Shown: positions 20,001 through 28,743, counted from the first letter of the stretch. The stretch is 64,000 bases of DNA from Gemmataceae bacterium (GCA_009691845.1 SIAJ01000010.1:1-64000); one strand, 5' to 3'. Numbers and translations are program-made. Notes: generated by a model not told the origin, from the letters alone.

Positions 20001-21489
20001 CGTTTATGACGCTGTGGTGGAAGGCACGGCGATCCAAATCGCCACGATCACCGTGACTCGGGCGGGCCAGACGGAAGGGGCCGTGTCGATCCGATACGGA
20101 ACCAACGATGGCACGGCTCGCAGTGGGGGGCAGCCGGCGAGGGGCCTATCGGACTACACCCCGGTCAGCGACATTCTGAGTTGGGCGGATGGCGAGGGCG
20201 GCGACAGGACCTTCACGGTTGAAATCCGGCCAGACTCGCTAAACGAAGGCAACGAGCTTATCAATCTGTCGCTGACCAGTCCGGTCGGCAGTCCCAGCCT
20301 TGGTCTTATTGACGCCATGCTGCCGATCGCACCGAGCGACGGACAGGGGCCCGGCCTTACTCTCGACGAGGATGGCGACAAGGTGACAGTCAAGCTGAAC
20401 GGGAAGATCGGCTCGTTGTTGTTCTACCGCACCGACCCAGATGGCGACGGCAAAGGACCGATCGAGTTGATCGAACTGAAAGACACGCTTCCCGATCCAC
20501 TCAGGCCCCGGGCGTCGCTCGTCATCTCGGTAGCCAAGGCCGATAAGACAACCAACGGCACCGTTGGGCTTGGTGCCATCACGGGATCTGGCCTGAAAAG
20601 CATTAGCGCACGGAAGGCTAACCTGAACCTGGAGGGCATCGATCTTGATGGGTATCTCGGTTCGCTGACGATCGGCAACATTTCCGACGGTGCGAATATC
20701 ACCACTCAGGCCACTGCGAATCCGTTGCAGAAGACCAGGATCAACGCCCTGTCGATCGGCGATGGCACGACTATCGACGTCGAATGTGCGATCTCCAATC
20801 TCACGACACTACGCGTTGGGATCGGAACAATCCTCGCGCCTAGTATTGGCATGATGGTGGTCAAGGGTCAGGCCAAGCCTGCCATTATTGGCGATATGGC
20901 CTCGGACATCACGTTGACCGGTACAGGAGTCGCCATCGGGAAACCGGTGCTTGGCTACCTCTGGGTGAAGGGGGCTATCCCGGACGGCGCGGATATTGTC
21001 GCACCGAGTGCGGGGACCATCATCGTCAAGAATGACCTGGCAGGCGACATTTCGATCAGCGGTGTCGATGTGGATCCAACCAAGCGAGCACTCACGGCGT
21101 TGCGAGTGTCCGGTGCGGTGACGGGCAGTAATATCACGGTTGGCGGAAATGTCGGCAGCGTCGTGGTCGGTGCGTTCCGCGACAGCCGGCTGTTCGCGGG
21201 CTACACCGGACCGGACATTCCCGATCCAGTGGGATTTGACATGCCGGCAACCGTGACGACGTTCCGGTCCACGGGCAAGGTCGCTGGCTTTCAGAATAGC
21301 TGTGTGATCGCTACCAGCTTCAAGACGGTGGCGTTAGCCAGTCTCGATTCGACGAACGCGACTTACTTTGGGTTCTACGCGGACAGTAGTCTGGGCTCGA
21401 TCAATGTGACGGGCCCGACTCCGTTCAAGTACATCCCCGAATTATCTGGACTCCAGGGCGTTAACGACTTCGAGGTGATGATCGTCTAG
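17026..21489 (+). CDS. Large secreted multidomain protein: LESRIAPA motif, FG-GAP/VCBS repeats, five Ig-like repeats, Calx-beta-like domain
   Basis: GGAGG before ATG 17026; LESRIAPALF; FG-GAP-like units (GDFNADGKTDMV, GDLNGDSKQDLA, ADFDGDGDMDFA, ADFDMDGKQDIA); five VTIN/DxxxxQxDPT units of about 107 aa; DYTPVSDILSWADGEGGDRTFTVEI Calx-beta-like. Confidence 0.93.
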   Translation: MAPRSSRHSVFDPPAHRRSKRRFAGLRIEQLESRIAPALFNVQSPVTVSGTGNYGSIATGDFNADGKTDMVLTNYGTAGPGNLAGGNVISVLLGNGNGTFGSASNFTLGSNYYVSFVAVGDLNGDSKQDLAVASSTEDSTGRLSIYLGNGSGGFTASNQNPIATGSSNACWVGIAQVTNGDSNADVVVLGFGDSDQGQSTIFGNNINVFQGDGTGAVSSIGTITNGLSFIPTALAIADFDGDGDMDFAATVPGVPPDVGAAQPSGIVQMFSGNGAGGFSLGNSFSSGGALPISIQVAHLNGDTLPDLVIANAGDPDSANSYANFGINSSVGVAMNTGGMNFNTNYLTTGLNTGGSKSVFAVAVADFDMDGKQDIAGIVYGNPVTAANARVLEFKGDGNGGFAADANSPFNTLTTDGQYLVAAPLDANASPDIVYSNAVGKYGVLLNTTVTGPSVTINKGSSQADPTNLTSIVFDVVFSEGVTGFAGSDIVFTGSSGGTPSASVSAISTTAYTVTVTGFSGTGTVRASIPAGAATSISASADNMASTSSDNQVAFDLVSPTVTINQASGQADPTTTGPILFTVVFSENVTGFGNSDIDLSSSSLSGLSAVVSGSGPTYTVSVTGMVGDGTVVAKVLAGAAVDALGNTSVSSTSGDNTVTFGTPSSPLVTINRGASQPDLTNATAIVFDVVFSEGVSGFAGGDVGLSGSSGSGIGLFASVTPISSSLYTVTVTGMTGTGMVRATIPGGMAASISSSLPNQASTSSDNQVDFDLVAPTVTINKAAGQADPATSGPIFFTVIFSEAVSGFGTGDIDLSSSSLSGLSAAVVQNSPTNYTVTVSNISGDGTVVAKVAAGVATDTAGNGNAASTSTDNAVIVDTVPPSVTIDQAVGQADPTNVSSIKFDVKFTEPVTGFDVFDVSLAGSTAGGTLVKTVSGSLGTYTVTVTGMTTRGSVVATIPAGVAIDAGGNPNFAATSTDNSVEFLNTGTIGFTQIVYDAVVEGTAIQIATITVTRAGQTEGAVSIRYGTNDGTARSGGQPARGLSDYTPVSDILSWADGEGGDRTFTVEIRPDSLNEGNELINLSLTSPVGSPSLGLIDAMLPIAPSDGQGPGLTLDEDGDKVTVKLNGKIGSLLFYRTDPDGDGKGPIELIELKDTLPDPLRPRASLVISVAKADKTTNGTVGLGAITGSGLKSISARKANLNLEGIDLDGYLGSLTIGNISDGANITTQATANPLQKTRINALSIGDGTTIDVECAISNLTTLRVGIGTILAPSIGMMVVKGQAKPAIIGDMASDITLTGTGVAIGKPVLGYLWVKGAIPDGADIVAPSAGTIIVKNDLAGDISISGVDVDPTKRALTALRVSGAVTGSNITVGGNVGSVVVGAFRDSRLFAGYTGPDIPDPVGFDMPATVTTFRSTGKVAGFQNSCVIATSFKTVALASLDSTNATYFGFYADSSLGSINVTGPTPFKYIPELSGLQGVNDFEVMIV
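18385..19980 (+). repeat. Five tandem Ig-like coding repeats of about 318-327 bp
   Basis: Unit starts near 18385, 18706, 19024, 19351, 19669: VTINKGSSQADPTN / VTINQASGQADPTT / VTINRGASQPDLTN / VTINKAAGQADPAT / VTIDQAVGQADPTN. Confidence 0.92.
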
Positions 21490-21502
21490 GGGCCAACCGC
21501 GT

Positions 21503-21555
21503 GGCGACGAGATTCCGATCTTGTGCGTTCTCGACAAGTTCGGAATCTCGCCGCC
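21503..21555. repeat. Palindromic element (family F) downstream of DUF1810 gene
   Basis: ggcgacgagattccga (21503-21518) / tcggaatctcgccgcc (21540-21555), one mismatch; partner copy at 22019-22077. Confidence 0.75.
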
Positions 21556-21572
21556 ATGTTTTTGGATATCAA

Positions 21573-22025
21573 TCACGCACCTTTCCGCGAAAGCTGCTTC
21601 AACAAATTAATCGTCCGCTCATCTTGCATGTCCCGATAGTACTGCTTGAGAATCCGGTGAAGCACGGACCCGGGTTTAGACACGAATGCGAACAACGTCG
21701 CGGACGATTTGAGTTTGAGATCGTCCGGCGAACCAAAAATCTCGGCAGTGGATCGCCCCTCGACCGCCATCACCGCCTCGGCACATTCCAGCAGCCTTGA
21801 TCCAAGAACCGGATGATCGAAGTAGGCTTGAGCTTCTTCGATGCTCTTGATCGCGTAGAGCCTGGACGTCGCACCAAAGGCCAACCCATCAATCTGCGGG
21901 AAGATGTACCACATCCAGTGCGTGCGCTTTTGGCCCGCTTTGATCTCGGCGAGAGCATGAGCGTACTCGAATTCTTGCGCTTTGAGAAAGCGAGTTAGGT
22001 TGAAGGGGTCGTTGTTTTGTGCCAT
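21573..22025 (-). CDS. DUF1810 domain-containing protein
   Basis: FNLTRFLKAQEFEYAHALAEIKAGQKRTHWMWYIFPQIDGLAFGATSRLYAIKSIEEAQAYFDHPVLGSRLLEC. Start MAQNNDP at 22025. Confidence 0.93.
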   Translation of the reverse strand: MAQNNDPFNLTRFLKAQEFEYAHALAEIKAGQKRTHWMWYIFPQIDGLAFGATSRLYAIKSIEEAQAYFDHPVLGSRLLECAEAVMAVEGRSTAEIFGSPDDLKLKSSATLFAFVSKPGSVLHRILKQYYRDMQDERTINLLKQLSRKGA

Positions 22026-22077
22026 AAGATTCTGATCTTGTGCGTGAGACTTGACATCATCGGAATCTTGTCGCCAC
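22019..22077. repeat. Palindromic element (family F), degraded copy overlapping DUF1810 start codon
   Basis: gtgccataagattctgatcttgtgcg...tcggaatcttgtcgccac; shares GATTCYGATCTTGTGCGT...TCGGAATCT with 21503-21555. Confidence 0.65.
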
Positions 22078-22090
22078 ATTCATGGCGTAA

Positions 22091-22548
22091 CTACTTCTTA
22101 AAATCCCCAGCCCGGATGATGAGCAGCTTCTTCGGGGCCACATACCTCTTGAACGCTGCACGCATATCTTCCGGCGTCATCGCTCCGTTTTGCTCTTCCT
22201 GTTCCGCGGTGTGGGCAAATGTTCGCCCGAGGTTCAGGTTCGAGATGATCTGGCCGGCGCTGGCCGTATCGATGGTTCTACCGACTTTCGCTGCTTCCAG
22301 TAACGCTTGTTTGGCGTCGCCGATCCGGCTGAGAGCGTGCTGCTGCCGAGCATAAAGTTGCCGATCCGCAGGGCCGAGTATTCCGGGTCGTTTCCCGTGA
22401 GTGAGAACGACAACGCGGCTAGGTAGACGGCATTGGCTTTGTCCGGCGACGATGATGGCAGCGAGGTCTTCTGGGGCATGCAAAACGTCGTGCGCCCACG
22501 ATGACCGAATACCAGAAAGCATAGTGAAGGAGTTCGGGAGTCATTCAC
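22091..22548 (-). pseudogene. Remnant of M16 family (insulinase-like) peptidase C-terminal part, frameshifted and truncated
   Basis: DKANAVYLAALSFSLTGNDPEYSALRIGNFMLGSSTLS in one frame continues as LSRIGD...NLGRTFAHTAEQEEQNGAMTPEDMRAAFKRYVAPKKLLIIRAGDFKK in another. Confidence 0.8.
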
Positions 22549-22748
22549 TGGCGCTGACTCAGGCCTCCGGCTTCGCGGGCTTGTCGAATTTGGGTCGGGA
22601 TGCCGGAGGGGCCGGTGGATATTCCTGCATGACCAGTCGACGAATCACCGCGTAACGCAGTCGTAGCCCGCTCGATTCGTTTCAGGCGTCGGATAATTCC
22701 TTGGGGAACGATCCAATATCGCTCTTTCGCGGAGCGAAGGCGACATTT

Positions 22749-22773
22749 AGTCGGCACACGGTGTGTGCCGACT
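22749..22773. repeat. Palindromic element (family D: AGTCGGCACACNNYGTGTGCCGACT)
   Basis: agtcggcacacggtgtgtgccgact; just past the stop of the DUF1501 gene. Confidence 0.85.
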
Positions 22774-22778
22774 ACTAT

Positions 22779-24152
22779 TTAGCTCAATTCCCGAATCGCC
22801 TGCACGTCGCCGTCGAGTGGGTAATGTGGCCGGCCGTTGGCGTCGTATTCGCGGACGGTGTTAAGGTCGACACCGAGGTTCTTGTAGAGTGTGGCGAAGA
22901 TTTCTTGATGTGTGACGGGCCGCTTGGTGGCACGCTCGGCCAGGTGGTTCGATTCGCCGATGGCCTGGCCTGTCTTCATGCCGCCGCCGGCCATGAGTGC
23001 GCAGCTCAGTTGCGGCCAGTGGTCGCGGCTAGCATCTTTGTTGATTCGAGGTGTGCGGCCGAACTCGCCCCAGACGATGACCGATACGTCTTTGTCCATG
23101 CCGCGATCGTAAATGTCCTCGATGAGCGAAGTAACGGCCACATCGAGCAGCGGAAAATCCTTACGGGCCTGGACGAAGTTCTTGCCGTCGGAGCCGTGCC
23201 AGTCCCAGCGGGTGAAGTTCATCGTTACCACTCTAGCCCCGGCCTCAACCAGTCGGCGAGCGATGCAGAAATTGCGCACCATGCGGGGTGCCCCGTCGCG
23301 TTCGAAGCCGGGATCGTCCACGCCGTAGCGAGCCAGCGTCTCGGGTTTTTCTTTGGTCAGATCGATCGCGTCTTTCAGCTTCGACGAAGTCAGAATGTCG
23401 AACGCCTGGCGATTGAACGAATCCATGCCATCCATCACGCCGGTGCGGTCGATCTTGCGGTTGATGTCATCGAAGCCGCTCAACAGCGATGTGCGGTCGT
23501 TAAGTTGTTCAAGCGTTACACCCTTGAGCACCAGGTTGTCGGACTTCATGCCGTTCTCTTTGCCGCCGACGAGCCGAAACGGCGAGTGGGCCAGGCCCAG
23601 GAATCCACCGTCGCCGGGATAGCCCCAGCGTTGCTCGCCGGTGCGGTACATGAGCGTGCAGTGAGCCGGCACCGAGCGATCGGCCGGGCCTTGTACTTTC
23701 GAAACCCACGCGCCGAGCGATGGCCAGAAACCATTATTGACTGGGGTTCGCGGTCGGCCGGTCATGCACTGATAGGCATCGTGGTCGCCGGAACTGCCGA
23801 CGAGCGAGCGAATGATGGCGAACTTGTCCATCATCTTGGCGATACGTGGGAACAGTTCGCAAATTTGAACGCCCGGCACGCTGGTTTGAATCGGCTTGAA
23901 TTCGCCACGCACTTCTACGGGGGCATCTGGCTTCAGATCCCACATATCGAGATGCGGCGGACCACCGGGCAAGTAAATGTTGATGACAGAGCGATGCGAG
24001 TTCTTGATGCCCGATTTATCCTCGGCCGCAAGAAGATTGGGCAACGACAGGCCGCCGCCAAGCAGCGTGCCGCCGATGGTCAGGAAGTCACGGCGATTTA
24101 CCCCATCGCAAAAGCCCCCACGGCTGTGGGGTCTGCCAAACATGGTCAACAT
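22779..24152 (-). CDS. DUF1501 domain-containing protein (sulfatase-like fold, Tat-type signal)
   Basis: GVNRRDFLTIGGTLLGGGLSLPNLLAAE; SVINIYLPGGPPHLDMWDLKPDAPVEVRGEFKPI; VWGEFGRTPRINKDASRDHWPQLSCALMAGGGMKTGQ. Confidence 0.95.
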   Translation of the reverse strand: MLTMFGRPHSRGGFCDGVNRRDFLTIGGTLLGGGLSLPNLLAAEDKSGIKNSHRSVINIYLPGGPPHLDMWDLKPDAPVEVRGEFKPIQTSVPGVQICELFPRIAKMMDKFAIIRSLVGSSGDHDAYQCMTGRPRTPVNNGFWPSLGAWVSKVQGPADRSVPAHCTLMYRTGEQRWGYPGDGGFLGLAHSPFRLVGGKENGMKSDNLVLKGVTLEQLNDRTSLLSGFDDINRKIDRTGVMDGMDSFNRQAFDILTSSKLKDAIDLTKEKPETLARYGVDDPGFERDGAPRMVRNFCIARRLVEAGARVVTMNFTRWDWHGSDGKNFVQARKDFPLLDVAVTSLIEDIYDRGMDKDVSVIVWGEFGRTPRINKDASRDHWPQLSCALMAGGGMKTGQAIGESNHLAERATKRPVTHQEIFATLYKNLGVDLNTVREYDANGRPHYPLDGDVQAIRELS

Positions 24153-24309
24153 GGCGGGTCCTTCGGAATTCGATTGACGCTCGGGAGAATCAGGCGGATC
24201 ATGGCGTAAGAATAAAAATCGCAGATTTGGCATTGTTCGTCAAGGAGATTCCCCGGAACCTCGTGGTATCATTGTCCCATATGTAGTGTTTGAGGGCGGG
24301 AGTCTTTCT

Positions 24310-24933
24310 GTGGCGACGTATCCTCTATTCTTGAAACTTGAAGGCCGCACGTGCCTAGTGGTGGGTGGCGGAACGGTCGGTTTGCGAAAGGCGACCTCGC
24401 TCCTTGAAGCCGGTGCACTGGTTCGGTTGGTATGCCTGGAGGCTGCCCCATCGGAAGTGCCGACGGGTCTCGAATGGATCACGGCCCCCTACTCTTCCAC
24501 GCATCTTGTAAATGCTTGTCTTGTTTATGCGGCGGCGAACACCGAAGTGAATCGGGTGGTTGTCGTGGAGGCGAACGCTCGCGGCATCTGGGTGAACTCC
24601 GCCACCAACCCGGAGGACGGGGATTTTCTCGTCCCGGCCTCCGCTCGCTCGGGCAAGATCGAAATTGCGGTGAGCACAGGTGGAGCATCCCCGGCAGTCG
24701 CCGCGTATCTTCGCGATCATCTGGCAAGCAACATCGACAACGCCATGATCGACTGGGTCGAGGCATTGGCTGCACTTCGCGAAGAGATTCAGTCGCGTCT
24801 GTCTGCCTCTTCTCGTTCGACGATCTTGAGAGAGCTTGCCGATCCGAAGTGGCTCGACCTAATTCGTTCTGCAGGCGTTCAGGCCGTCGAAGCCGAGATG
24901 CGGGCAGTGGTGAATCGCGAGGCGAATCGGTAG
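24310..24933 (+). CDS. Precorrin-2 dehydrogenase/sirohydrochlorin ferrochelatase-like protein (CysG N-terminal family)
   Basis: YPLFLKLEGRTCLVVGGGTVGLRKATSLLEAGALVRLV, VNSATNPEDGDFLVPASARSGKIEIAVSTGGASPAVAAYLRD. GTG 24310 preferred start (GGGAG upstream); GTG 24286 also possible. Confidence 0.92.
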   Translation: MATYPLFLKLEGRTCLVVGGGTVGLRKATSLLEAGALVRLVCLEAAPSEVPTGLEWITAPYSSTHLVNACLVYAAANTEVNRVVVVEANARGIWVNSATNPEDGDFLVPASARSGKIEIAVSTGGASPAVAAYLRDHLASNIDNAMIDWVEALAALREEIQSRLSASSRSTILRELADPKWLDLIRSAGVQAVEAEMRAVVNREANR

Positions 24934-24978
24934 AATACTGCATTGGCCCACCCCACCCGCACTGGACTCTCAGCCCCT

Positions 24979-25782
24979 ATGGGCATCACCATCGCCTGCT
25001 TCGGATTGAGCTACCTCACGGCACTGGGCCTGGAACTGGCCCGGCAGGCTCGACCGGTCCGCTCGCTCCGCATCGCGAGCTTGGTGTTTGGCATGGCCGG
25101 GCTGTTTGCTCAGACCATTTTTCTCATCTATCATCAGCCCAATCCGGCTATCGCATTCGGCTCGCTAGTGTTGTTGGCATGGGTGTTGGCCGTGTTCTAC
25201 CTCTATGGGGCCGTTCATTACCGTACGCAAGCCTGGGGCCTTTTCGTGCTGCCCGTTGTCGTGCTCCTCGTGGGTTTGTCCTTCGTGTTTCAAGGTGATT
25301 CGGAAGTAATGGGCGACTGGTTCTCGGCCAATCATTTCTGGGGGTCGGTTCATGGGATGCTCTTGTTAGCGGCTGCCGTCGGGATCACGGTCGGCTTTCT
25401 TGCCAGCGTGATGTACCTCGTGCAAGCCCGACGATTGCGAATGAAACGCTCGCCCCTTGGCGGCCTGCGATTGTTGAGCCTGGAACGCCTGGAAGCCATG
25501 AACCGCCGGGCGATCAACCTGGCCTTCCCCATGCTGACCGTTGGCCTGTTGCTCGGCTTTATGCGCCTTCCGGCCGTGGGTGACGCGAACGCGGGTTGGA
25601 CTGCTGCCAAGGTTCTCGGCACGCTCGGCTTGTGGGTTGTGGCGTTGGTCTTGCTTTACCTCCGTTACGGTGCTCACGTACCGCCTCGCCGCCTGGCGAT
25701 TCTCACGTTTGCAGCATTTGCGTTGATGCTGGTGACACTCGTGGCCGCCCATCCGTTCGCGACGGTTGAGGGTACACGATGA
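24979..25782 (+). CDS. ccsA: Cytochrome c assembly protein, CcsA/ResC-like integral membrane protein
   Basis: Multi-TM; FSANHFWGSVHGMLLLAAAVGITVGFLASVMYLVQARRLR matches the CcsA haem-handling segment. ATG 24979 chosen over TTG 24943. Confidence 0.82.
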   Translation: MGITIACFGLSYLTALGLELARQARPVRSLRIASLVFGMAGLFAQTIFLIYHQPNPAIAFGSLVLLAWVLAVFYLYGAVHYRTQAWGLFVLPVVVLLVGLSFVFQGDSEVMGDWFSANHFWGSVHGMLLLAAAVGITVGFLASVMYLVQARRLRMKRSPLGGLRLLSLERLEAMNRRAINLAFPMLTVGLLLGFMRLPAVGDANAGWTAAKVLGTLGLWVVALVLLYLRYGAHVPPRRLAILTFAAFALMLVTLVAAHPFATVEGTR

Positions 25783-27047
25783 ACCTCGTGGCCGTCGGCA
25801 TCAGTTTTCGATCCGCAAGTGTCGACTTGCGGGAACGAATTGCATTCACCGAACCGAAACGCGATCAGGCCTCGGGAGACCTTGCGTCTCGCTATGGCTG
25901 CGAGGCGGCGGTGCTGAGTACGTGCAATCGCGTGGAACTCTATCTCGCGCGACCTGAAGGCGAAGCTCTCCCCGATGCGAATTTGCTGGCGGAATTTCTC
26001 GGCGAGTACCACAGTATTGCTCCTTCTGACATTCGGCCGCACCTCATCGAGAAGCGTGACGCCGAGGGCGTCCGTCATCTTTTCCGGGTGGCAGCCAGTT
26101 TGGACAGCCTCATCGTCGGCGAGGGTCAGATTGCCGGACAAGTGAAGACGACCTTCGAGGCCGCCCGAGCAGTGGGATCGAGCGGACCGTTTTTGAATGC
26201 GCTGTATCAGCACGCCCAGAAGACTGCGAAGCGAGTACGAACGGATACGGGGATATCCAAGGGGCACGTGTCTGTCTCCAGCGTGGCGGTCGATTATGTG
26301 CGACAAGTGTTTGATCATTTCGGAGAGAAGACGATCCTGGTTATCGGTGCCGGGAAGATGGGCCGGCTGACACTCAAGCATTTGCAGGAATTGAAGCCCA
26401 AGAAGATCCTTGTCACCAATCGCAGCCCGGAGAAGGCCCTGGCAGTGGCTGCCGAATGTGGTGGTTCCGCTGTTTCGTGGGAATCGCTCGACGACGCACT
26501 GATTCAGGCGGACATCGTGCTTAGCACGACCGGTGCAACCGAGCAAGTCGTGAGCGAGAAGCGATACTCCTCCATACGAAGCAAGCGACACGGGCGAACC
26601 GCAGTGATACTGGATATCGCCGTGCCTCGCGATTTTGATCCGGCTATTCACGATGGCGAGACCACGTTCGTCTTTAACATCGACGACCTGAAGGGTATTC
26701 GCGAACAGACGCTCGCTCGTCGTCGAACGCACATCGAACGAGCGGAGTCGATTGTCGAAGACGAGTGCAAACGATTTCTGGACGAATGGGGCCGACGAAA
26801 GAATGGCCAATTAATCGCTCGGCTCACGCAAGAATTCGAGGCCAAGCGACGTGAAGTGATCGAGCCGTTACTGGGTCGCTTAAACGGCAAGCTTACCGAA
26901 AAAGAGCGGCAGGAAATCGAGGGGGCCTTTCGGCTTTATCAGAACAAATTGCTTCATGGCCCGATCACGGCCCTCGGCGAAGCGACGCGAGACGGGAACG
27001 GACCGGCCCTGTTGGAAGCGGTTCGCAGGCTGTTTCGGCTAGAGTAA
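25779..27047 (+). CDS. hemA: Glutamyl-tRNA reductase
   Basis: VAVGISFRSASVDLRERIAF, AVLSTCNRVELYL, GEGQIAGQVK, VIGAGKMGRLTLKHL; ATGA overlap with ccsA-like stop. Confidence 0.97.
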   Translation: MNLVAVGISFRSASVDLRERIAFTEPKRDQASGDLASRYGCEAAVLSTCNRVELYLARPEGEALPDANLLAEFLGEYHSIAPSDIRPHLIEKRDAEGVRHLFRVAASLDSLIVGEGQIAGQVKTTFEAARAVGSSGPFLNALYQHAQKTAKRVRTDTGISKGHVSVSSVAVDYVRQVFDHFGEKTILVIGAGKMGRLTLKHLQELKPKKILVTNRSPEKALAVAAECGGSAVSWESLDDALIQADIVLSTTGATEQVVSEKRYSSIRSKRHGRTAVILDIAVPRDFDPAIHDGETTFVFNIDDLKGIREQTLARRRTHIERAESIVEDECKRFLDEWGRRKNGQLIARLTQEFEAKRREVIEPLLGRLNGKLTEKERQEIEGAFRLYQNKLLHGPITALGEATRDGNGPALLEAVRRLFRLE

Positions 27048-27119
27048 TTTGGCAGCCGCGTTTGCCAGGACGCGGGTACGCTTCACCATTCGAGCAGCGC
27101 CGGGACTCGCCCAGTCTTC

Positions 27120-27139
27120 CCGCACTCTGGCGAGTGCGG
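27120..27139. repeat. Short hairpin between hemA and STAS gene
   Basis: ccgcactc-tggc-gagtgcgg perfect 8 bp stem. Confidence 0.6.
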
Positions 27140-27237
27140 CTACATTCGTGATGTGCTTTGCCTCCGCGTTCTTGATTTGCATATCGAACGTAGTTAGTCT
27201 AATCCTGTCCGCCCTGTCCTTGCGCTGGTGACCTGCA

Positions 27238-27630
27238 ATGAGAGCCAGTTCCAATGCCGGCGATCCCAACGAACCGTGCCTTACCTTTCGTAGGCACGGT
27301 GAAATCGCGGTCGTGGCTGTGTCCCCTGCGATCGAGGATCTAACTTCGAGTGCGATCGAGACGGCGGCTCAAGTAGTCCTTGCGCCATTGAAAGAGAATC
27401 CGCCTTCGAACGTGATCATCGATCTGTCACGCGTGAAGATCTTCACTTCCGAGTTTATTTCGTTCCTTCTGCGTTGTCATGTGATTGTGAAGAAGCATCA
27501 CGGGGAACTTGTATTGGCCGGTGTTTCCGTCGCCGTGCGCGAACTTCTGCGTCAAACGGCCCTCGACACGCTTTGGGCCATCTACGACAACCGCAATCAA
27601 GCGCTCGATTCGCTCGGCGGGGCCGACTAG
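27238..27630 (+). CDS. STAS domain protein (anti-sigma factor antagonist-like)
   Basis: IAVVAVSPAIEDLTSSAI...NVIIDLSRVKIFTSEFISFLLRCHVIVKKHHGELVLAGVSVAVRELLRQTALDTLWAIYDNRNQAL. Confidence 0.88.
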   Translation: MRASSNAGDPNEPCLTFRRHGEIAVVAVSPAIEDLTSSAIETAAQVVLAPLKENPPSNVIIDLSRVKIFTSEFISFLLRCHVIVKKHHGELVLAGVSVAVRELLRQTALDTLWAIYDNRNQALDSLGGAD

Positions 27631-27687
27631 TCGATTGTCTGTATTCGAATCGGCCGCTTCTTCCTAACCTTTGGACCCAGATCGCGA

Positions 27688-28686
27688 ATGCCACCTGAAA
27701 CCGCGCCACTTCGTTACGAGCGACCTCAAACCACCGAGGACTTCGTTCGTGAAATTAAGGAGTCTGCCGACAAACTGCTTGCCGATGGGGCCGCGCGCGG
27801 CGACGTGAAGTTGTTGTGCACGGCCTTCAAGGAACTTCGGCATTGCTTCAAAGTATTCGGCCGCTACAAGGGCATTCGCAAGGCAACTGTGTTCGGCTCA
27901 GCCCGCACGAAGCCGGATCATCCGACTTACCTCCAGGCCGTCGAATTCGGTCGCTTGATGCGCGAAGCCGGATGGATGATCGTCACCGGAGCCGGCGCGG
28001 GAATTATGGAAGCGGGCCACGTTGGTGCTGGCCGCGACGCCAGCCTGGGCCTGAACATTCTGCTGCCGTTTGAACAGTCTGCCAATACCGTGATGACCGG
28101 CAACGACAAGCTAATGACGATGCGTTACTTTTTCACACGCAAGCTCATGTTTGTGAAGGAGACCGACGCAATTGTCCTATTTCCGGGCGGGTTCGGCACC
28201 CACGACGAAGGCTTTGAGGTCCTGACACTAATGCAGACCGGGAAAAGTCACCTATTCCCCATCGTGCTCGTGGACCAACCTGGAGGTACCTACTGGAAGC
28301 GCTGGAGTGAATTTATCGAGGCGGAACTAATGGGAAACGGCCTCATCTCGACTGCTGATCCGTCTCTCTATCGGATCACGCACTCCGTCGCAGAAGCCGT
28401 TCAAGAAGTGATTGGCTTTTACCGAGTCTATCACTCGATGCGATATGTGAAGAAGGATCTCTTTGTCCGCTTGAAGCGGAACATTTCGGATCGCACTTTG
28501 GAGCGACTCAATTCGGAATTCCGCGACATCATCTGGGAGGGAACAATCGAACGAGCGGGGGCTGACCCGCTCGAAGCGAATGAACCAAACTTGAAGGAGT
28601 TGCCACGATTGAAGTTTCGCTTCGACCGTCACGGTCATTCGCGATTTCGACAGATGATTGACTTGATCAACCAGCCGGATTCTTGA
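27688..28686 (+). CDS. LOG family protein (TIGR00730-like nucleosidase, long form)
   Basis: ATVFGSARTKPDHPTYLQAVEFGRLMREAGWMIVTGAGAGIMEAGHVGAGRD, FPGGFGTHDEGFEVLTLMQTGK (PGGxGT). Confidence 0.93.
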   Translation: MPPETAPLRYERPQTTEDFVREIKESADKLLADGAARGDVKLLCTAFKELRHCFKVFGRYKGIRKATVFGSARTKPDHPTYLQAVEFGRLMREAGWMIVTGAGAGIMEAGHVGAGRDASLGLNILLPFEQSANTVMTGNDKLMTMRYFFTRKLMFVKETDAIVLFPGGFGTHDEGFEVLTLMQTGKSHLFPIVLVDQPGGTYWKRWSEFIEAELMGNGLISTADPSLYRITHSVAEAVQEVIGFYRVYHSMRYVKKDLFVRLKRNISDRTLERLNSEFRDIIWEGTIERAGADPLEANEPNLKELPRLKFRFDRHGHSRFRQMIDLINQPDS

Positions 28687-28743
28687 CGCATCGTGTTTCA
28701 ATGTGGCCCGGGCATCGCTCGTGGCCTTGCTAGCAAGTCTAGC

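Noticed and set aside
22701-24209. 502-aa plus-strand ORF
   Set aside because: Antisense of the well-supported DUF1501 gene; composition typical of shadow ORFs.
25674-26810. 378-aa minus-strand ORF
   Set aside because: Antisense of hemA.
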